The notes: generated by a model from the sequence alone, not told the origin. Shown: positions 34,935-44,537, counted from the first letter of the stretch. The stretch: 64,000 bases of DNA from Dokdonia sinensis (GCF_003688895.1 NZ_REFV01000002.1:62001-126000), one strand, 5' to 3'. Translations and numbers: made by a program.

Positions 34935-37900
34935 GTGAGTAAATCCGAACTCTCGCAACACTTGTCACAGTCTCCTGAACTTGGGAAACTGCGGGAAGCT
35001 ATTGCCCATTCTCAAAAAAACAAGCAAAATATTCAAGCAAAAGGGCTCGTAGGATCGGCGCTTTCTTTTGTGATTAGCGACTTGTTTAAAGGTCAGGAGC
35101 ATCCGCTATTGATGATTTTAAATGACAAAGAAGAGGCTGCATATTACCTCAACGACCTAGAACAGTTGCGCAAAGAAGAAAACGTGCTTTTTTACCCTGG
35201 GAGCTACCGCCGCCCCTATCAAATAGAGGAGACAGACAATGCGAACATCTTACTGCGCGCCGAAGTTCTGAACCGGATCAACTCCCGAAAAAAGCCAGCG
35301 CTTCTCGTCACTTATCCAGATGCCCTATTTGAAAAGGTCGTAACCCGTAAAGAGTTGGACAGGCAAACACTCAAGGTTTCGGTAAACGATAAATTGTCGC
35401 TGGATTTTGTAAACGAGATGTTGTTTGAATACAAGTTTAAACGTGTAGATTTTGTAACAGAACCTGGAGAATTCTCAGTGCGTGGCGGAATTGTAGATGT
35501 GTTTTCTTTCTCTCACGATGAGCCGTATCGTATTGAGTTTTTTGGCGATGAGGTAGATAGTATTCGCACCTTTGATGTAGAAGAACAACTCTCCACAGGC
35601 AATGTGAAGAAAATTACCATAATGCCCAATTTAGAAAACAAGGGCTTGATGGAAATTAGGGAGAGTTTTCTGGAATACATTTCACCGAAAACAGTAGTAT
35701 TCATTAAAAACCGTTCACTTCTTGTTGACCGTACCGATAAAAATTTTGCAAAAGCAGAAGAAGCCTTTTCGACCTTAGAATCCGAAATAAAACGCAACTC
35801 GCCAGAGGAGTTATTCGTGCACGGTGAGGCGCTTAAAACACAGTTAGATGCCTTTACCACGGTAGATCTTACAAACGAGATAGATGGTGCCACGGCAAAT
35901 GAAGTATTAACCTTTGCACAACAACCGCAACCATCTTTCAACAAGCAGTTTGACCTGCTTATTGAGAACTTAAATGACAATACAGATAAGGGTTATAAAA
36001 ATTATATTGCATGCGTGAGCGAGCAGGCTGCAAAGCGTTTTCACGATATATTTGACGATGCAGAGGCAACTGTTGAAGAATATGAAACTGTTGTTTTATC
36101 ACTATATCAAGGTTTTATAGACAACGATTTAAAAATTGCCGTATACACAGACCATCAGATTTTTGAGCGTTATCATAAGTTCAACCTTAAGAATGGGTAT
36201 GCTAAAAAGCAGGCGATTACTATTAAAGAATTGAGTCATCTTTCTGTGGGTGATTATGTGACGCATATTGATCACGGGATAGGGAAATTTGGCGGACTTC
36301 AAAAAATAGATGTCGAGGGAAAACCGCAAGAAGCGATTAAATTAATTTACGGTGAGCGGGATATTCTATACCTGAGCATACACTCACTGCATAAAATTTC
36401 TAAGTATACAGGTAAAGACGGCAAGCCACCACAGATTTATAAATTAGGAAGCCAAGCTTGGAAAAAACTTAAAGCCAAAACAAAAACAAAGGTTAAGCAC
36501 ATCGCCTTTAACCTGATAAAATTATATGCAAAGCGACGACTGCAAAAAGGCTACGCCTTTGGGCCAGATACTCATATGCAACACGAGCTGGAGGCCAGTT
36601 TTATATATGAAGACACTCCAGACCAAAGCAGTGCCACCGAAGACGTAAAGCGGGATATGGAAAGTGATCGTCCTATGGACAGGCTGGTTTGTGGAGATGT
36701 AGGTTTTGGCAAGACCGAAGTTGCGATACGTGCTGCATTTAAAGCAGTAGACAACGGGAAGCAGGTGGCAATTCTTGTTCCCACTACAATTCTTGCCTAC
36801 CAGCACTCTCGTACCTTTAAAGAACGTCTCGCAGGTTTTCCTGTGACGGTAGATTATTTGAATCGTTTTCGCACGGCAAAAGAAAAACGTGAAGTGCTCG
36901 CTGGGATAGAGAGCGGAGCGATAGATATCGTGATTGGCACGCACCAGCTTACGAGTAAGAATGTAAAATTTAAAGACCTAGGCCTATTAGTTATAGATGA
37001 GGAGCAAAAATTTGGTGTTGCGGTAAAAGACAAGCTCAAGACCATCTCTGAAACGGTAGATACACTTACCCTAACCGCAACTCCTATCCCGAGGACCTTA
37101 CAGTTTTCACTTATGGCGGCCCGTGATCTGAGTACGATAACTACGGCTCCGCCTAACCGATATCCTATCGAAAGCAACGTAATCCGTTTTTCTGAAGAAG
37201 TGATACGTGATGCGGTGCAATATGAAATTCAGAGAGGTGGGCAAGTATTTTTTATCCATAACCGCATTGCAAATATTCAAGAGGTTGCAGGTTTAATACA
37301 GCGACTCGTTCCTGATGCAAAGGTGGGCATAGGTCACGGCCAGATGGAAGGAAAAACACTGGAGACAAAAATGCTTGCTTTTATGAATGGGGAGTTTGAT
37401 GTTTTGGTATCGACCACAATTATCGAGAGCGGGCTAGATGTGCCTAATGCAAATACCATTTTTATAAATAACGCAAATAACTTTGGCCTCTCTGACCTGC
37501 ACCAGATGCGTGGTCGTGTGGGACGTAGTAACAAGAAAGCCTTTTGTTATTTTATCACGCCACCCTACAGCGCGATGACAGATGATGCGCGCAAGCGTAT
37601 TCAGGCATTAGAGCAATTCTCAGTATTAGGTAGCGGTTTTAACATCGCGATGAAGGATCTTGAGATACGTGGCGCTGGAGATTTACTAGGAGGAGAACAA
37701 AGCGGATTTATAAACGAAATAGGTTTTGACACCTACCAGAAAATTCTCAATGAAGCGATAGAAGAATTGAAGGAAGATGAGTTTGCAGAGCTTTATAAGG
37801 ATGATAACGCTTTCGCGAAAGCGGACAAAGATTACGTAAAAGACACTGTTATAGACACTGACTTTAGTCTACTATTCCCCGACGATTACGTAAACAATAT

Positions 37901-38327
37901 TACCGAAAGACTAAACCTTTACACAGACCTAAACAGCGTAAAAACCGAAGAACAACTAGATGCGTTTGAAGCAAAACTTGTGGATCGTTTTGGCCCGCTC
38001 CCCGAGGAAGCCGAAGATTTACTGGACTCGGTGCGCATTAAATGGGTGGCGACAAAAATTGGGCTCGAAAAAGTGGTGATGAAAAATGGCAAGCTCACAG
38101 GTTTCTTTATCGCAGACCAGCAGAGTGCTTTTTACCAAAGTCCAGCCTTTGGTCGTGTTCTGGAGTTCGTCCAGAAAAATGCGTATCGTGTGCAACTCAA
38201 AGAAAAGAAAAGTGGTAAAGGACTACGCCTGCTCCTCAAATCTGATGATGCAAAAACGGTAAATGACGTGGTTGCCCTGTTGCGCCCGCTTATGCCAGAG
38301 AGCACTTTAGAAAAAGCTGAGAAATGA
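34935..38327 (+). CDS. mfd: Transcription-repair coupling factor
   Basis: 1130 residues from GTG at 34935. N-terminal UvrB-homology region (FVTEPGEFSVRGGIVDVFSFS), RNA-polymerase interaction domain (SVGDYVTHIDHGIGKFGGLQ), then SF2 translocase motifs: Walker A GDVGFGKTEVA, Walker B IDEEQKFG, LTATPIPRTLQ and the RecG-like end QMRGRVGRS. It removes stalled RNA polymerase and recruits UvrA. A palindrome copy encodes AFAKA just before the TRCF domain. It overlaps the next small gene by four bases (ATGA). Confidence 0.97.
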   Translation: MSKSELSQHLSQSPELGKLREAIAHSQKNKQNIQAKGLVGSALSFVISDLFKGQEHPLLMILNDKEEAAYYLNDLEQLRKEENVLFYPGSYRRPYQIEETDNANILLRAEVLNRINSRKKPALLVTYPDALFEKVVTRKELDRQTLKVSVNDKLSLDFVNEMLFEYKFKRVDFVTEPGEFSVRGGIVDVFSFSHDEPYRIEFFGDEVDSIRTFDVEEQLSTGNVKKITIMPNLENKGLMEIRESFLEYISPKTVVFIKNRSLLVDRTDKNFAKAEEAFSTLESEIKRNSPEELFVHGEALKTQLDAFTTVDLTNEIDGATANEVLTFAQQPQPSFNKQFDLLIENLNDNTDKGYKNYIACVSEQAAKRFHDIFDDAEATVEEYETVVLSLYQGFIDNDLKIAVYTDHQIFERYHKFNLKNGYAKKQAITIKELSHLSVGDYVTHIDHGIGKFGGLQKIDVEGKPQEAIKLIYGERDILYLSIHSLHKISKYTGKDGKPPQIYKLGSQAWKKLKAKTKTKVKHIAFNLIKLYAKRRLQKGYAFGPDTHMQHELEASFIYEDTPDQSSATEDVKRDMESDRPMDRLVCGDVGFGKTEVAIRAAFKAVDNGKQVAILVPTTILAYQHSRTFKERLAGFPVTVDYLNRFRTAKEKREVLAGIESGAIDIVIGTHQLTSKNVKFKDLGLLVIDEEQKFGVAVKDKLKTISETVDTLTLTATPIPRTLQFSLMAARDLSTITTAPPNRYPIESNVIRFSEEVIRDAVQYEIQRGGQVFFIHNRIANIQEVAGLIQRLVPDAKVGIGHGQMEGKTLETKMLAFMNGEFDVLVSTTIIESGLDVPNANTIFINNANNFGLSDLHQMRGRVGRSNKKAFCYFITPPYSAMTDDARKRIQALEQFSVLGSGFNIAMKDLEIRGAGDLLGGEQSGFINEIGFDTYQKILNEAIEELKEDEFAELYKDDNAFAKADKDYVKDTVIDTDFSLLFPDDYVNNITERLNLYTDLNSVKTEEQLDAFEAKLVDRFGPLPEEAEDLLDSVRIKWVATKIGLEKVVMKNGKLTGFFIADQQSAFYQSPAFGRVLEFVQKNAYRVQLKEKKSGKGLRLLLKSDDAKTVNDVVALLRPLMPESTLEKAEK
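37808..37823. repeat. Iterated palindrome in mfd
   Basis: CGCTTTCGCGAAAGCG, AFAKA frame (DNAFAKADKDY), in a charged loop. Confidence 0.97.
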
Positions 38328-38461
38328 CCCAATCTTGGAAAATTGCAATAGCTGTGGTCGCTGCGCTTATTACCATAATTGGACTGGTGACAGGTAAATT
38401 TTTGTTTATTGCCATCTGGTTGCCGTTGGGTTTTCTATTTAATAAGAAGAAAGATGAATAG
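38324..38461 (+). CDS. Small membrane protein (45 residues)
   Basis: Starts at the ATG overlapping the mfd stop (ATGA) and ends at TAG 38459-38461. Two hydrophobic stretches (IAIAVVAALITIIGLVTG and FLFIAIWLPLGFLF) end in a lysine-rich tail NKKKDE. The overlap with mfd upstream and the following gene downstream (ATG at 38454) suggests real translational coupling. No function is recognised. Confidence 0.65.
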   Translation: MTQSWKIAIAVVAALITIIGLVTGKFLFIAIWLPLGFLFNKKKDE

Positions 38462-39035
38462 GATTATCGTTTTAATGGTTTTGGTTACCGCTTTCGCGAA
38501 AGCGGAATTATCCCGCGCCCAAAAAGTAGAAAAGGAGTACCGCATCGACGAGGTTGCCGTGCCTCAGGTTGCACGAGACTTTATCGCATCTTTTGATGTC
38601 TCCCGAAAAATAAAATGGATACAAGAAGTGAGTGACGAGGGAACATCAATAGAAGCAAAATTTAAAAGTTCGGGAACACGCTACAGTATCGAGTTTACGG
38701 AAAGTGGAATGCTGGAAGATCTAGAGGTGCTTGTAAAAATGGGTGATATAGGTAAAATCATTAGAAAGAATATAGAAAATTATCTAGACACAACATTTGA
38801 TTATTATAAAGTCGAAAAAGTACAGGCACAGTACATAGATACCCCAGAACGCATCTTACAATGGCGAGCGACAGATAAGAAATTGCGTAGCCTAAGGCCT
38901 AAATATGAGATTGTGTTAAAAGCGCGCAACTCAGGAAGTAGTGCGAAGCGGTTTGAATTTCTTTTTGACGAGGAAGGAATATTTATAAAAAAGGAGCAGA
39001 TCATTAAACGTAATGATAATATTTTACGCTTTTAA
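38454..39035 (+). CDS. Secreted protein of unknown function
   Basis: 193 residues from the ATG at 38454, overlapping the small membrane gene. The signal peptide IIVLMVLV is followed by TAFAKAELS, encoded by a palindrome copy, then RAQ. The mature part (VPQVARDFIASFDVSRKIKWIQEVSDEGTSIEAKFKSSG) resembles PepSY-like or beta-lactamase-inhibitor-like folds found in Bacteroidetes, but this is only a resemblance. It precedes a DUF2490 gene by two bases, so they form a unit. Confidence 0.75.
   Translation: MNRIIVLMVLVTAFAKAELSRAQKVEKEYRIDEVAVPQVARDFIASFDVSRKIKWIQEVSDEGTSIEAKFKSSGTRYSIEFTESGMLEDLEVLVKMGDIGKIIRKNIENYLDTTFDYYKVEKVQAQYIDTPERILQWRATDKKLRSLRPKYEIVLKARNSGSSAKRFEFLFDEEGIFIKKEQIIKRNDNILRF
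38488..38505. repeat. 18-bp palindrome in signal-peptide codons
   Basis: CCGCTTTCGCGAAAGCGG, AFAKA frame, between the hydrophobic core and cleavage site of the secreted protein; followed by AATTAT. Confidence 0.97.
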
Positions 39036-39037
39036 GG

Positions 39038-39721
39038 ATGAATAGATATGTATTTATTTTCATTTTTGGCGTTTTTACCATTGCTGGAATGTGTGCGCAA
39101 GGGACGTACGAAGTTGGTGCCATTCCAGAATTTAATCTTGGGGTAAAACTGTCTGAGGTCTGGAAAATGGACGTGGAATTTGCTCCTCGCATTGAGGCTT
39201 TTTCTGGAGATTTTGATGGAAATTCAGAAACAGATATCTTTTTTGATTTACTGGATGTCACCAGCGTATTAAATAGGACTGTAGGTGTAGATGCAAAAGC
39301 AGGAATGGGATATCTTGCCCGTTTTGAGCGAGAGCGTGTAGTACATAGATTTTTACAACAGTATTCATTTACAAATCCTCATTATGGCTATCGTTTAGGC
39401 CACCGTTTTAGGATAGATCAGACCTTTCGTCCCGATGAGAAGTTTGAGTTTAGAGCGAGGTACAGGCTATCTTCAGATATTTCTCTTAATGGCGAGTTTA
39501 TAGATCCAGGCGAGATTTACATAAAACTAGGTAATGAGTATATAGGCTCTTGGCAGGATGGAGATTCTGACTTAGAGATTAGGGTGGTCCCATCGCTGGG
39601 GTACTACTTTGACGATGCACATAAACTAGAGCTTGGTGTGGATTATCGCATAGACTCTTTTTTAAATGCGACGGCAAGTCACCGGTTTTGGTTAAGTGTG
39701 GGTTATTATTTAAGTCTGTGA
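39038..39721 (+). CDS. DUF2490 outer-membrane protein
   Basis: 227 residues. Signal peptide (FIFIFGVFTIAGMCAQ), then beta strands typical of DUF2490 (FRIDQTFRPDEKFEFRARYRLSSDISLNGE; LGVDYRIDSF; RFWLSVGYYLSL). Likely a small outer-membrane barrel. Co-transcribed with the preceding secreted protein. No substrate is known for the family. Confidence 0.85.
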   Translation: MNRYVFIFIFGVFTIAGMCAQGTYEVGAIPEFNLGVKLSEVWKMDVEFAPRIEAFSGDFDGNSETDIFFDLLDVTSVLNRTVGVDAKAGMGYLARFERERVVHRFLQQYSFTNPHYGYRLGHRFRIDQTFRPDEKFEFRARYRLSSDISLNGEFIDPGEIYIKLGNEYIGSWQDGDSDLEIRVVPSLGYYFDDAHKLELGVDYRIDSFLNATASHRFWLSVGYYLSL

Positions 39722-39771
39722 TAATTTCCGCTGACAAGCCTTACCTAAAATCGCTGTAAAAATGAAAATTG

Positions 39772-40665
39772 TTAAGCAGGTTCAGACACCGCAAGCGTTT
39801 TGCTTTTTTCTGGCTGTAGGTATCTGCGCAACACACCTCCTTTTACATTGTTTACATCAAACTCTACGATGAATGCTTCTGGATCTATGTCGTCTATGAG
39901 TCTATGTATTTTCCTAAGATGAATACGGTTTATTATGGTTTGAATCACCCTGCGATCCTGATTTTGACCTGTGCTCCCAAAGCCAGAAGCCGCCTTGTAA
40001 ACTGTGATGCCAGCACCAAGTTCATACATTATTCGATCTTCAATTTCTTTAGATTGTGGAGAAATGATGGTAATACCTATAAAATCTTCGAAACCTTTAA
40101 TAAAAAAGTCTATAAACTTAGCTGTTACGATATACGTGAGTATAGAGTACAGAGCAACCTCCACAGAAACAATAACGGCGGTAATGGCAAATAAAATAAT
40201 ATTAAAAGCAAGGATAGTCTTCCCGATACTAATACCAAATTGATCAAAAATATAAATCCCTAAAATTTCTGATCCGTCCAGAACTGCTCCATTGCGTACG
40301 GCTATGCCTATACCAGAACCCAAGAGCATCCCACCAAAAATCGCAATGAGCAACTTATCCTCCGTAATAACAGGAAACGACTCTAAACCTATTAAAACTG
40401 ATAATGCGATAATGGAAATAATACTTTTAATCAAAATCCTTCGAGACAGTTTATATAGACCTAAAACAAGGAAAGGTAAGCTTATGAAGAGTAATAAAAT
40501 AGAAATATTAATGCCTGTCTCTCGCGATATAAGAATTGCAATACCTGTCGCACCGCCATCTAAAAATCCGTTGGGCAGTAAAAACGCTTTGAGTCCTATA
40601 CTACCTAAACACACGCCAAATGCAATTTGGAAATATTCGGATATGGCGTTTTTTAAATCTTTCAT
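39772..40665 (-). CDS. YitT-family membrane protein
   Basis: 297 residues with five or six hydrophobic segments (for example IALSVLIGLESFP; IAIFGGMLLGSGIGIAVRNGA, with DGSEIL after it) and a soluble C-terminal DUF2179 domain (about 215-285: ITVYKAASGFGSTGQNQDRRVIQTIINRIHL). The family is widespread and of unknown transport function. It follows the 105-residue protein by 15 bases on the same strand. Confidence 0.9.
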   Translation of the reverse strand: MKDLKNAISEYFQIAFGVCLGSIGLKAFLLPNGFLDGGATGIAILISRETGINISILLLFISLPFLVLGLYKLSRRILIKSIISIIALSVLIGLESFPVITEDKLLIAIFGGMLLGSGIGIAVRNGAVLDGSEILGIYIFDQFGISIGKTILAFNIILFAITAVIVSVEVALYSILTYIVTAKFIDFFIKGFEDFIGITIISPQSKEIEDRIMYELGAGITVYKAASGFGSTGQNQDRRVIQTIINRIHLRKIHRLIDDIDPEAFIVEFDVNNVKGGVLRRYLQPEKSKTLAVSEPA

Positions 40666-40680
40666 ATGAGAGGGTTGGAA

Positions 40681-40998
40681 TTATTTTTTCTTTGGTAAAG
40701 AAAGCACAAATTCAATTAACCCACTATCTGCATCCTTACCATAAGCACTAGATAAGCATCCTTTTGTAGTATCACTAGCCTCAATTAAAAATAGAATGGA
40801 GCTATCGCCAGGATCATTCATCCCTTCGTGACGACAATACTCAACGAGTACCAACTCTTGAGCCGTGTACCAGATATTGTTTTCTCTACAGAGAATTTTA
40901 TTATCCTGATACATAAAGTCAGAAGTATAGCCTGCTTCTTTGGCAGCCACAATGTCTTCTAGCAGCGTGTTTGCAGTGGATAATATCATAATTTTCAT
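40681..40998 (-). CDS. Conserved small protein, function unknown
   Basis: 105 residues, acidic, no signal peptide. Sequence (LEDIVAAKEAGYTSDFMYQDNKILCRENNIWYTAQELVLVEYCRHEGMNDPGDSSILFLIE) matches a Bacteroidetes family sometimes labelled phosphoribosylpyrophosphate synthetase. It has no PRPP-synthetase motif, so that label should not be used. Between the SulP transporter and YitT genes. Confidence 0.7.
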   Translation of the reverse strand: MKIMILSTANTLLEDIVAAKEAGYTSDFMYQDNKILCRENNIWYTAQELVLVEYCRHEGMNDPGDSSILFLIEASDTTKGCLSSAYGKDADSGLIEFVLSLPKKK

Positions 40999-41026
40999 TG
41001 TTTGAATTATGCTCCCGATAAAAATT

Positions 41027-41040
41027 TTTCGCGAAAGCGG
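41027..41040. repeat. Damaged copy of iterated palindrome, intergenic
   Basis: TTTCGCGAAAGCGG: right arm intact, left arm reduced to T5. Confidence 0.75.
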
Positions 41041-41068
41041 CCTTACTAAAAGCCTATGTACCCAAACA

Positions 41069-42733
41069 CTACTTTACATCTTTTAAGTATATCTTGAGAT
41101 ATTTAAAAGCATCGTCTATAGTATCAAAAACACGCTCTCTTGGGATAAGGTCTGGAATAATGTCTATTGCCTCTAGTGTGTCTTTAGGTTGCTCTGTAAG
41201 CCCCGTGAGAATTACTATGACACCGCTCTTCTGTAAGTCTGTAATAGCAGTTTCTAAGGCATACAATCCCGATTGGTCAATATGAGGAACTCGATCCATA
41301 CGTATTACAAGACCTTTTAAATCTTTAGAAACAGCTTTGATTTGATCTTGAAAATGCGCTGTAAAGCCAAAAAATAGCGGGCCGTACAAGTGCTTGATGT
41401 AAATTTTATCTTTGTAAGTCTCGTATAATTCCTTTTCGTCAGACCATAATGGCTCGCCATCCACACCCGCAAGAGTTCCTACCTCTAGCCCTTTTTCGGC
41501 AAGGTCGCTGGAGCGTTTCATAAAAAGGAGGGATGCAAGCACCACTCCAAAACCAACGGCTTGGATAAGGCTCCCAAAGGTGGTCATCAACAATACAAGA
41601 ATAAGAACAGCACCGTCTGCCTTAGGAATTATGCGCAGATGTTTTAAACCTTTAAAATCTACAATTTTAAAACCTATAGGAATTAAAATACCTGCTAACA
41701 CCGCCAGCGGTATATGAGCTGCGAGACTACCCAAACCTAATAATACAGCAAGTAAAAATAATCCGTGTAAGGTTCCTGAAAGACGTGTGCTTCCACCAGC
41801 GTTTATATTTACTACAGTTCCTTTAGTAGCTCCTGCTCCTGGAATACCACCAAAAATAGCCGCAACCATATTCCCTATTCCTTGACCTATAAGTTCGCGA
41901 TTGCTGTTATGCTTGGTTTTAGTCATATTATCTGCGATTACAGAGGTAAGTAATGAGTCTATAGACCCTAAAACGGCAAGAACGGCCGCGTACTCTATAA
42001 TGAGGGGATAGGCTGCACTGTCAATGGTAAGGAGACCACTTACTTGCAATGCAGGTATACCAGAAGGGATATCTCCTATAATAGGAACATCCCATTGTAA
42101 AAAGTAACTCGCAATAGAGACCACGATCAAAGCAACGAGCGCGCTCGGGATAGCTTTTGTTATTTTAGGAAACACAAAATAAATCAAGATCGTAAGCGCT
42201 CCCAGCGCCAGTGCATAAATATTAAATTCCTGAAAGAGCCTTGGGATATCCGTAATAACAGCCCACGTACTTTTAGAAGATGCAAGACCAAATAACGGGA
42301 ATATCTGAAGTAAAACAATAATTAATCCTACTCCACTCATAAATCCGGAGACTACGGGATAGGGGAAGTATTTTATATATCCAGCGATATTAATAAAGCC
42401 AAAAAGCATCTGCAACAATCCTCCCAATAAGAACGTGGCCACAATAATCGCCATTGCAGACTCATTGAGTGTTCCAGTTAGTTCTATGGCACTCACCACA
42501 AGTGCAGCACTTACCACAGTCATAGGCCCTGTAGGTCCACTTGCCTGTGTAGGCGTTCCTCCAAAAATAGCTGCAAATATTCCTACCGCAATCGCTCCGT
42601 ATAGACCGGCAATTGCACCTAATCCAGATTGTACCCCAAAAGCAAGCGCTAGCGGTAAGGCAACAACTCCTGCCGTTAACCCTCCCGTTAGATCTCCTTT
42701 AAAATATCGAGCATTGTAAAATTTGGCAAGCAT
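41069..42733 (-). CDS. SulP-family anion transporter with STAS domain (BicA-like)
   Basis: 554 residues. About 12-14 membrane segments (SGPTGPMTVVSAALVVSAIELTG), then a C-terminal STAS domain (LVIRMDRVPHIDQSGLYALETAITDLQKSG). SulP proteins move sulfate or, in the BicA group, bicarbonate with Na+. Next to an SbtA-type gene, bicarbonate is the likelier substrate. The gene lies 129 bases after sbtA with a palindrome copy between. Confidence 0.88.
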   Translation of the reverse strand: MLAKFYNARYFKGDLTGGLTAGVVALPLALAFGVQSGLGAIAGLYGAIAVGIFAAIFGGTPTQASGPTGPMTVVSAALVVSAIELTGTLNESAMAIIVATFLLGGLLQMLFGFINIAGYIKYFPYPVVSGFMSGVGLIIVLLQIFPLFGLASSKSTWAVITDIPRLFQEFNIYALALGALTILIYFVFPKITKAIPSALVALIVVSIASYFLQWDVPIIGDIPSGIPALQVSGLLTIDSAAYPLIIEYAAVLAVLGSIDSLLTSVIADNMTKTKHNSNRELIGQGIGNMVAAIFGGIPGAGATKGTVVNINAGGSTRLSGTLHGLFLLAVLLGLGSLAAHIPLAVLAGILIPIGFKIVDFKGLKHLRIIPKADGAVLILVLLMTTFGSLIQAVGFGVVLASLLFMKRSSDLAEKGLEVGTLAGVDGEPLWSDEKELYETYKDKIYIKHLYGPLFFGFTAHFQDQIKAVSKDLKGLVIRMDRVPHIDQSGLYALETAITDLQKSGVIVILTGLTEQPKDTLEAIDIIPDLIPRERVFDTIDDAFKYLKIYLKDVK

Positions 42734-42842
42734 ACCCTAGTCTTTATTGGTTAGTATTTTTAAAAATACGGGTAAATCTCTCTTTAGGAAAGTATCGAGC
42801 GGTCTAGGAGCGTTATTTTTATCTTAAATTTTGCTTTTTTAA

Positions 42843-42856
42843 GCTTTCGCGAAAGC
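42843..42856. repeat. Iterated palindrome between sbtA and sulP genes
   Basis: Exact GCTTTCGCGAAAGC, seven bases after the sbtA stop (minus strand). Confidence 0.97.
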
Positions 42857-42862
42857 GCATCT

Positions 42863-43828
42863 TTAAGGAAAAACTTGTATCAAATACATATATAATGGCA
42901 TCCCGAATGTGATATTAAAAGGGAATGTAATCGCTAGCGCCATAGGAAGATACAACCCTTCATTTGCATCCGGTGCAGCAAGTTTCATAGCGGCGGGAAC
43001 GGCTATATAAGATGCACTTGCGGCAAGAATGGCAAAGAGAAATCGGTTTCCTATCTCGTCAGTAATTAGAGCACTTAGAAAGCAAACAATAACCCCGTTG
43101 ATAATTGGGATTGCAATGGCAAATATGTAGGGAAAAGCGCCGTAATCTTTAAGACTTCCTATTTTTTTGCCACTAGCAATACCCATATCCAAAAGGAAAA
43201 CTGCGAGAAAGCCTTTAAAAATATCTGTTGTAAAAGGAGCGATTCCAGTTGCCTGTGCATCATTAGCCAGAAACCCGATGACTAAACTCCCTAAAATAAG
43301 CATCACACTGCCGTTAGTCACAGAATGCTTTACAATAGATCCCATATTTAGATTAGAGGCTTTTGTGACTGAAAATAAGGACATCAAAAGCACACCTATT
43401 ATAATAGATGGGGCTTCCATAATTGCCATAACCGCAACCATATAACCATTGTATGGGATTGCCTCCATATCCAAAAATGAGACAGCCGTTACAAAGGTTA
43501 CTGCGCTTACAGATCCATAAGCCGCGGCAATGGCCGCGGCATTCTGGACGCCAAGTTTCTTTTTTAATATAAAAAAGGTATATACAGGCACTATAAGTGC
43601 CAGCAATACCCCAAAAATCAACGAAAATACAATCTCATAGCCCCATTCCGAATGAGCTAATTCTTGCCCTCCCTTAAAGCCGATGGAAAATAATAAGTAA
43701 AGGGAAATAAACTTAGAAGAACTAGGCGGTATCGCTAGATCACTTTTTACTTGCACGGCTATTAGTCCTAGAAAAAAGAACAAGAGAGCTGGATTGGTCA
43801 GATTGTCGACCAATAGATGTAAATCCAT
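42863..43828 (-). CDS. sbtA: Sodium-dependent bicarbonate permease (SbtA family)
   Basis: 321 residues, about 10 membrane segments in two inverted halves. Family blocks include NPALLFFFLGLIAVQVKSDL, IGFKGGQELA, AAAYGSVSAVTFVTA and ASASYIAVPAAM. SbtA is a high-affinity Na+/HCO3- symporter of cyanobacteria, also found in marine Flavobacteriia, where it may feed anaplerotic carbon fixation. No PII-like SbtB partner gene is adjacent; two unknown small genes lie upstream instead. Confidence 0.9.
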   Translation of the reverse strand: MDLHLLVDNLTNPALLFFFLGLIAVQVKSDLAIPPSSSKFISLYLLFSIGFKGGQELAHSEWGYEIVFSLIFGVLLALIVPVYTFFILKKKLGVQNAAAIAAAYGSVSAVTFVTAVSFLDMEAIPYNGYMVAVMAIMEAPSIIIGVLLMSLFSVTKASNLNMGSIVKHSVTNGSVMLILGSLVIGFLANDAQATGIAPFTTDIFKGFLAVFLLDMGIASGKKIGSLKDYGAFPYIFAIAIPIINGVIVCFLSALITDEIGNRFLFAILAASASYIAVPAAMKLAAPDANEGLYLPMALAITFPFNITFGMPLYMYLIQVFP

Positions 43829-43863
43829 AAGGTAGGAGTGGTTTGGTAGTTTTTAGAAAGTGA

Positions 43864-44175
43864 TTACCTTCTTACATTAATATTTATCGTGCTGTTAATT
43901 TCGAGTTTACACCCCTCTGCACGTATGCTACTTAAGAAGTCTTTAAGTTTTCCTTTCTCATCTATAAGTTCTAAAATACGACCATTGTCATACTCGCAAG
44001 CATCATCCATATTACCCTCAGTGCGAGTGAGACGTTGTAGTTTGTGAAAATTGATTTTCTTATCGAGCATAGCGTGTAGGACATCTCCAGCTTCAGTAGC
44101 TGTAAAAAGCCCGTCGATAAGGTTGATTTTTTGATCTGTAATTTGTGCTGTTTCTGTAGTGAGTTGCGTGTTCAT
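43864..44175 (-). CDS. Unknown small protein upstream of sbtA
   Basis: 103 residues (INLIDGLFTATEAGDVLHAMLDKKINFHKLQRLTRTEGNMDDACEYDNGRILELIDEKGKLKDFLSSIRAEGCKLEINSTININ). Soluble, mostly helical with a short beta end. No PII/SbtB signature is seen. Located 35 bases before sbtA in the same direction, so probably in its operon. Function not recognised. Confidence 0.7.
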   Translation of the reverse strand: MNTQLTTETAQITDQKINLIDGLFTATEAGDVLHAMLDKKINFHKLQRLTRTEGNMDDACEYDNGRILELIDEKGKLKDFLSSIRAEGCKLEINSTININVRR

Positions 44176-44204
44176 TGTTTTAATTTTTTTAGTAGATTAA
44201 TTTG

Positions 44205-44450
44205 TTAGGATTTTCCTCCTGCGATTTTCACAATGAGGATAAGAGTTAGTAAAAAAGTGCCAGATAAAATCTCGTTTAAGAAGAGGTAATCATTTGCAAT
44301 AGAAAGTGCAATGGCACCTATGGGAAATGCAAAAAGTAAAACACATTGCAGGATATAAAATACTTTTGACCAATCTACGCTCTTGCTGGCGGTTTTCTCT
44401 GCGTTGATGTACGCTTGAGAAAAAGTTTCAATTTTAATGCGTTGTAACAT
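44205..44450 (-). CDS. Small two-helix membrane protein
   Basis: About 81 residues from the ATG at 44450. Soluble N-terminal 35 residues (QRIKIETFSQAYINAEKTASKSVDW), then two membrane segments (VFYILQCVLLFAFPIGAIALSI and IANDYLFLNEILSGTFLLTLILIVKIAG). First gene of the bicarbonate-uptake cluster, divergent from the LysR gene. A TTG at 44474 is a less likely start. Function unknown. Confidence 0.65.
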   Translation of the reverse strand: MLQRIKIETFSQAYINAEKTASKSVDWSKVFYILQCVLLFAFPIGAIALSIANDYLFLNEILSGTFLLTLILIVKIAGGKS

Positions 44451-44537
44451 ATCTTGTTTTTTTTGACGATGCAAAGATGTAGTACATAACTCATATATTT
44501 TTATTTATATTTATAATGAAAAACATTAATATTATTT

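Noticed and set aside
40681-40998. Annotation as phosphoribosylpyrophosphate synthetase
   Set aside because: The protein has 105 residues and none of the PRPP-synthetase motifs.
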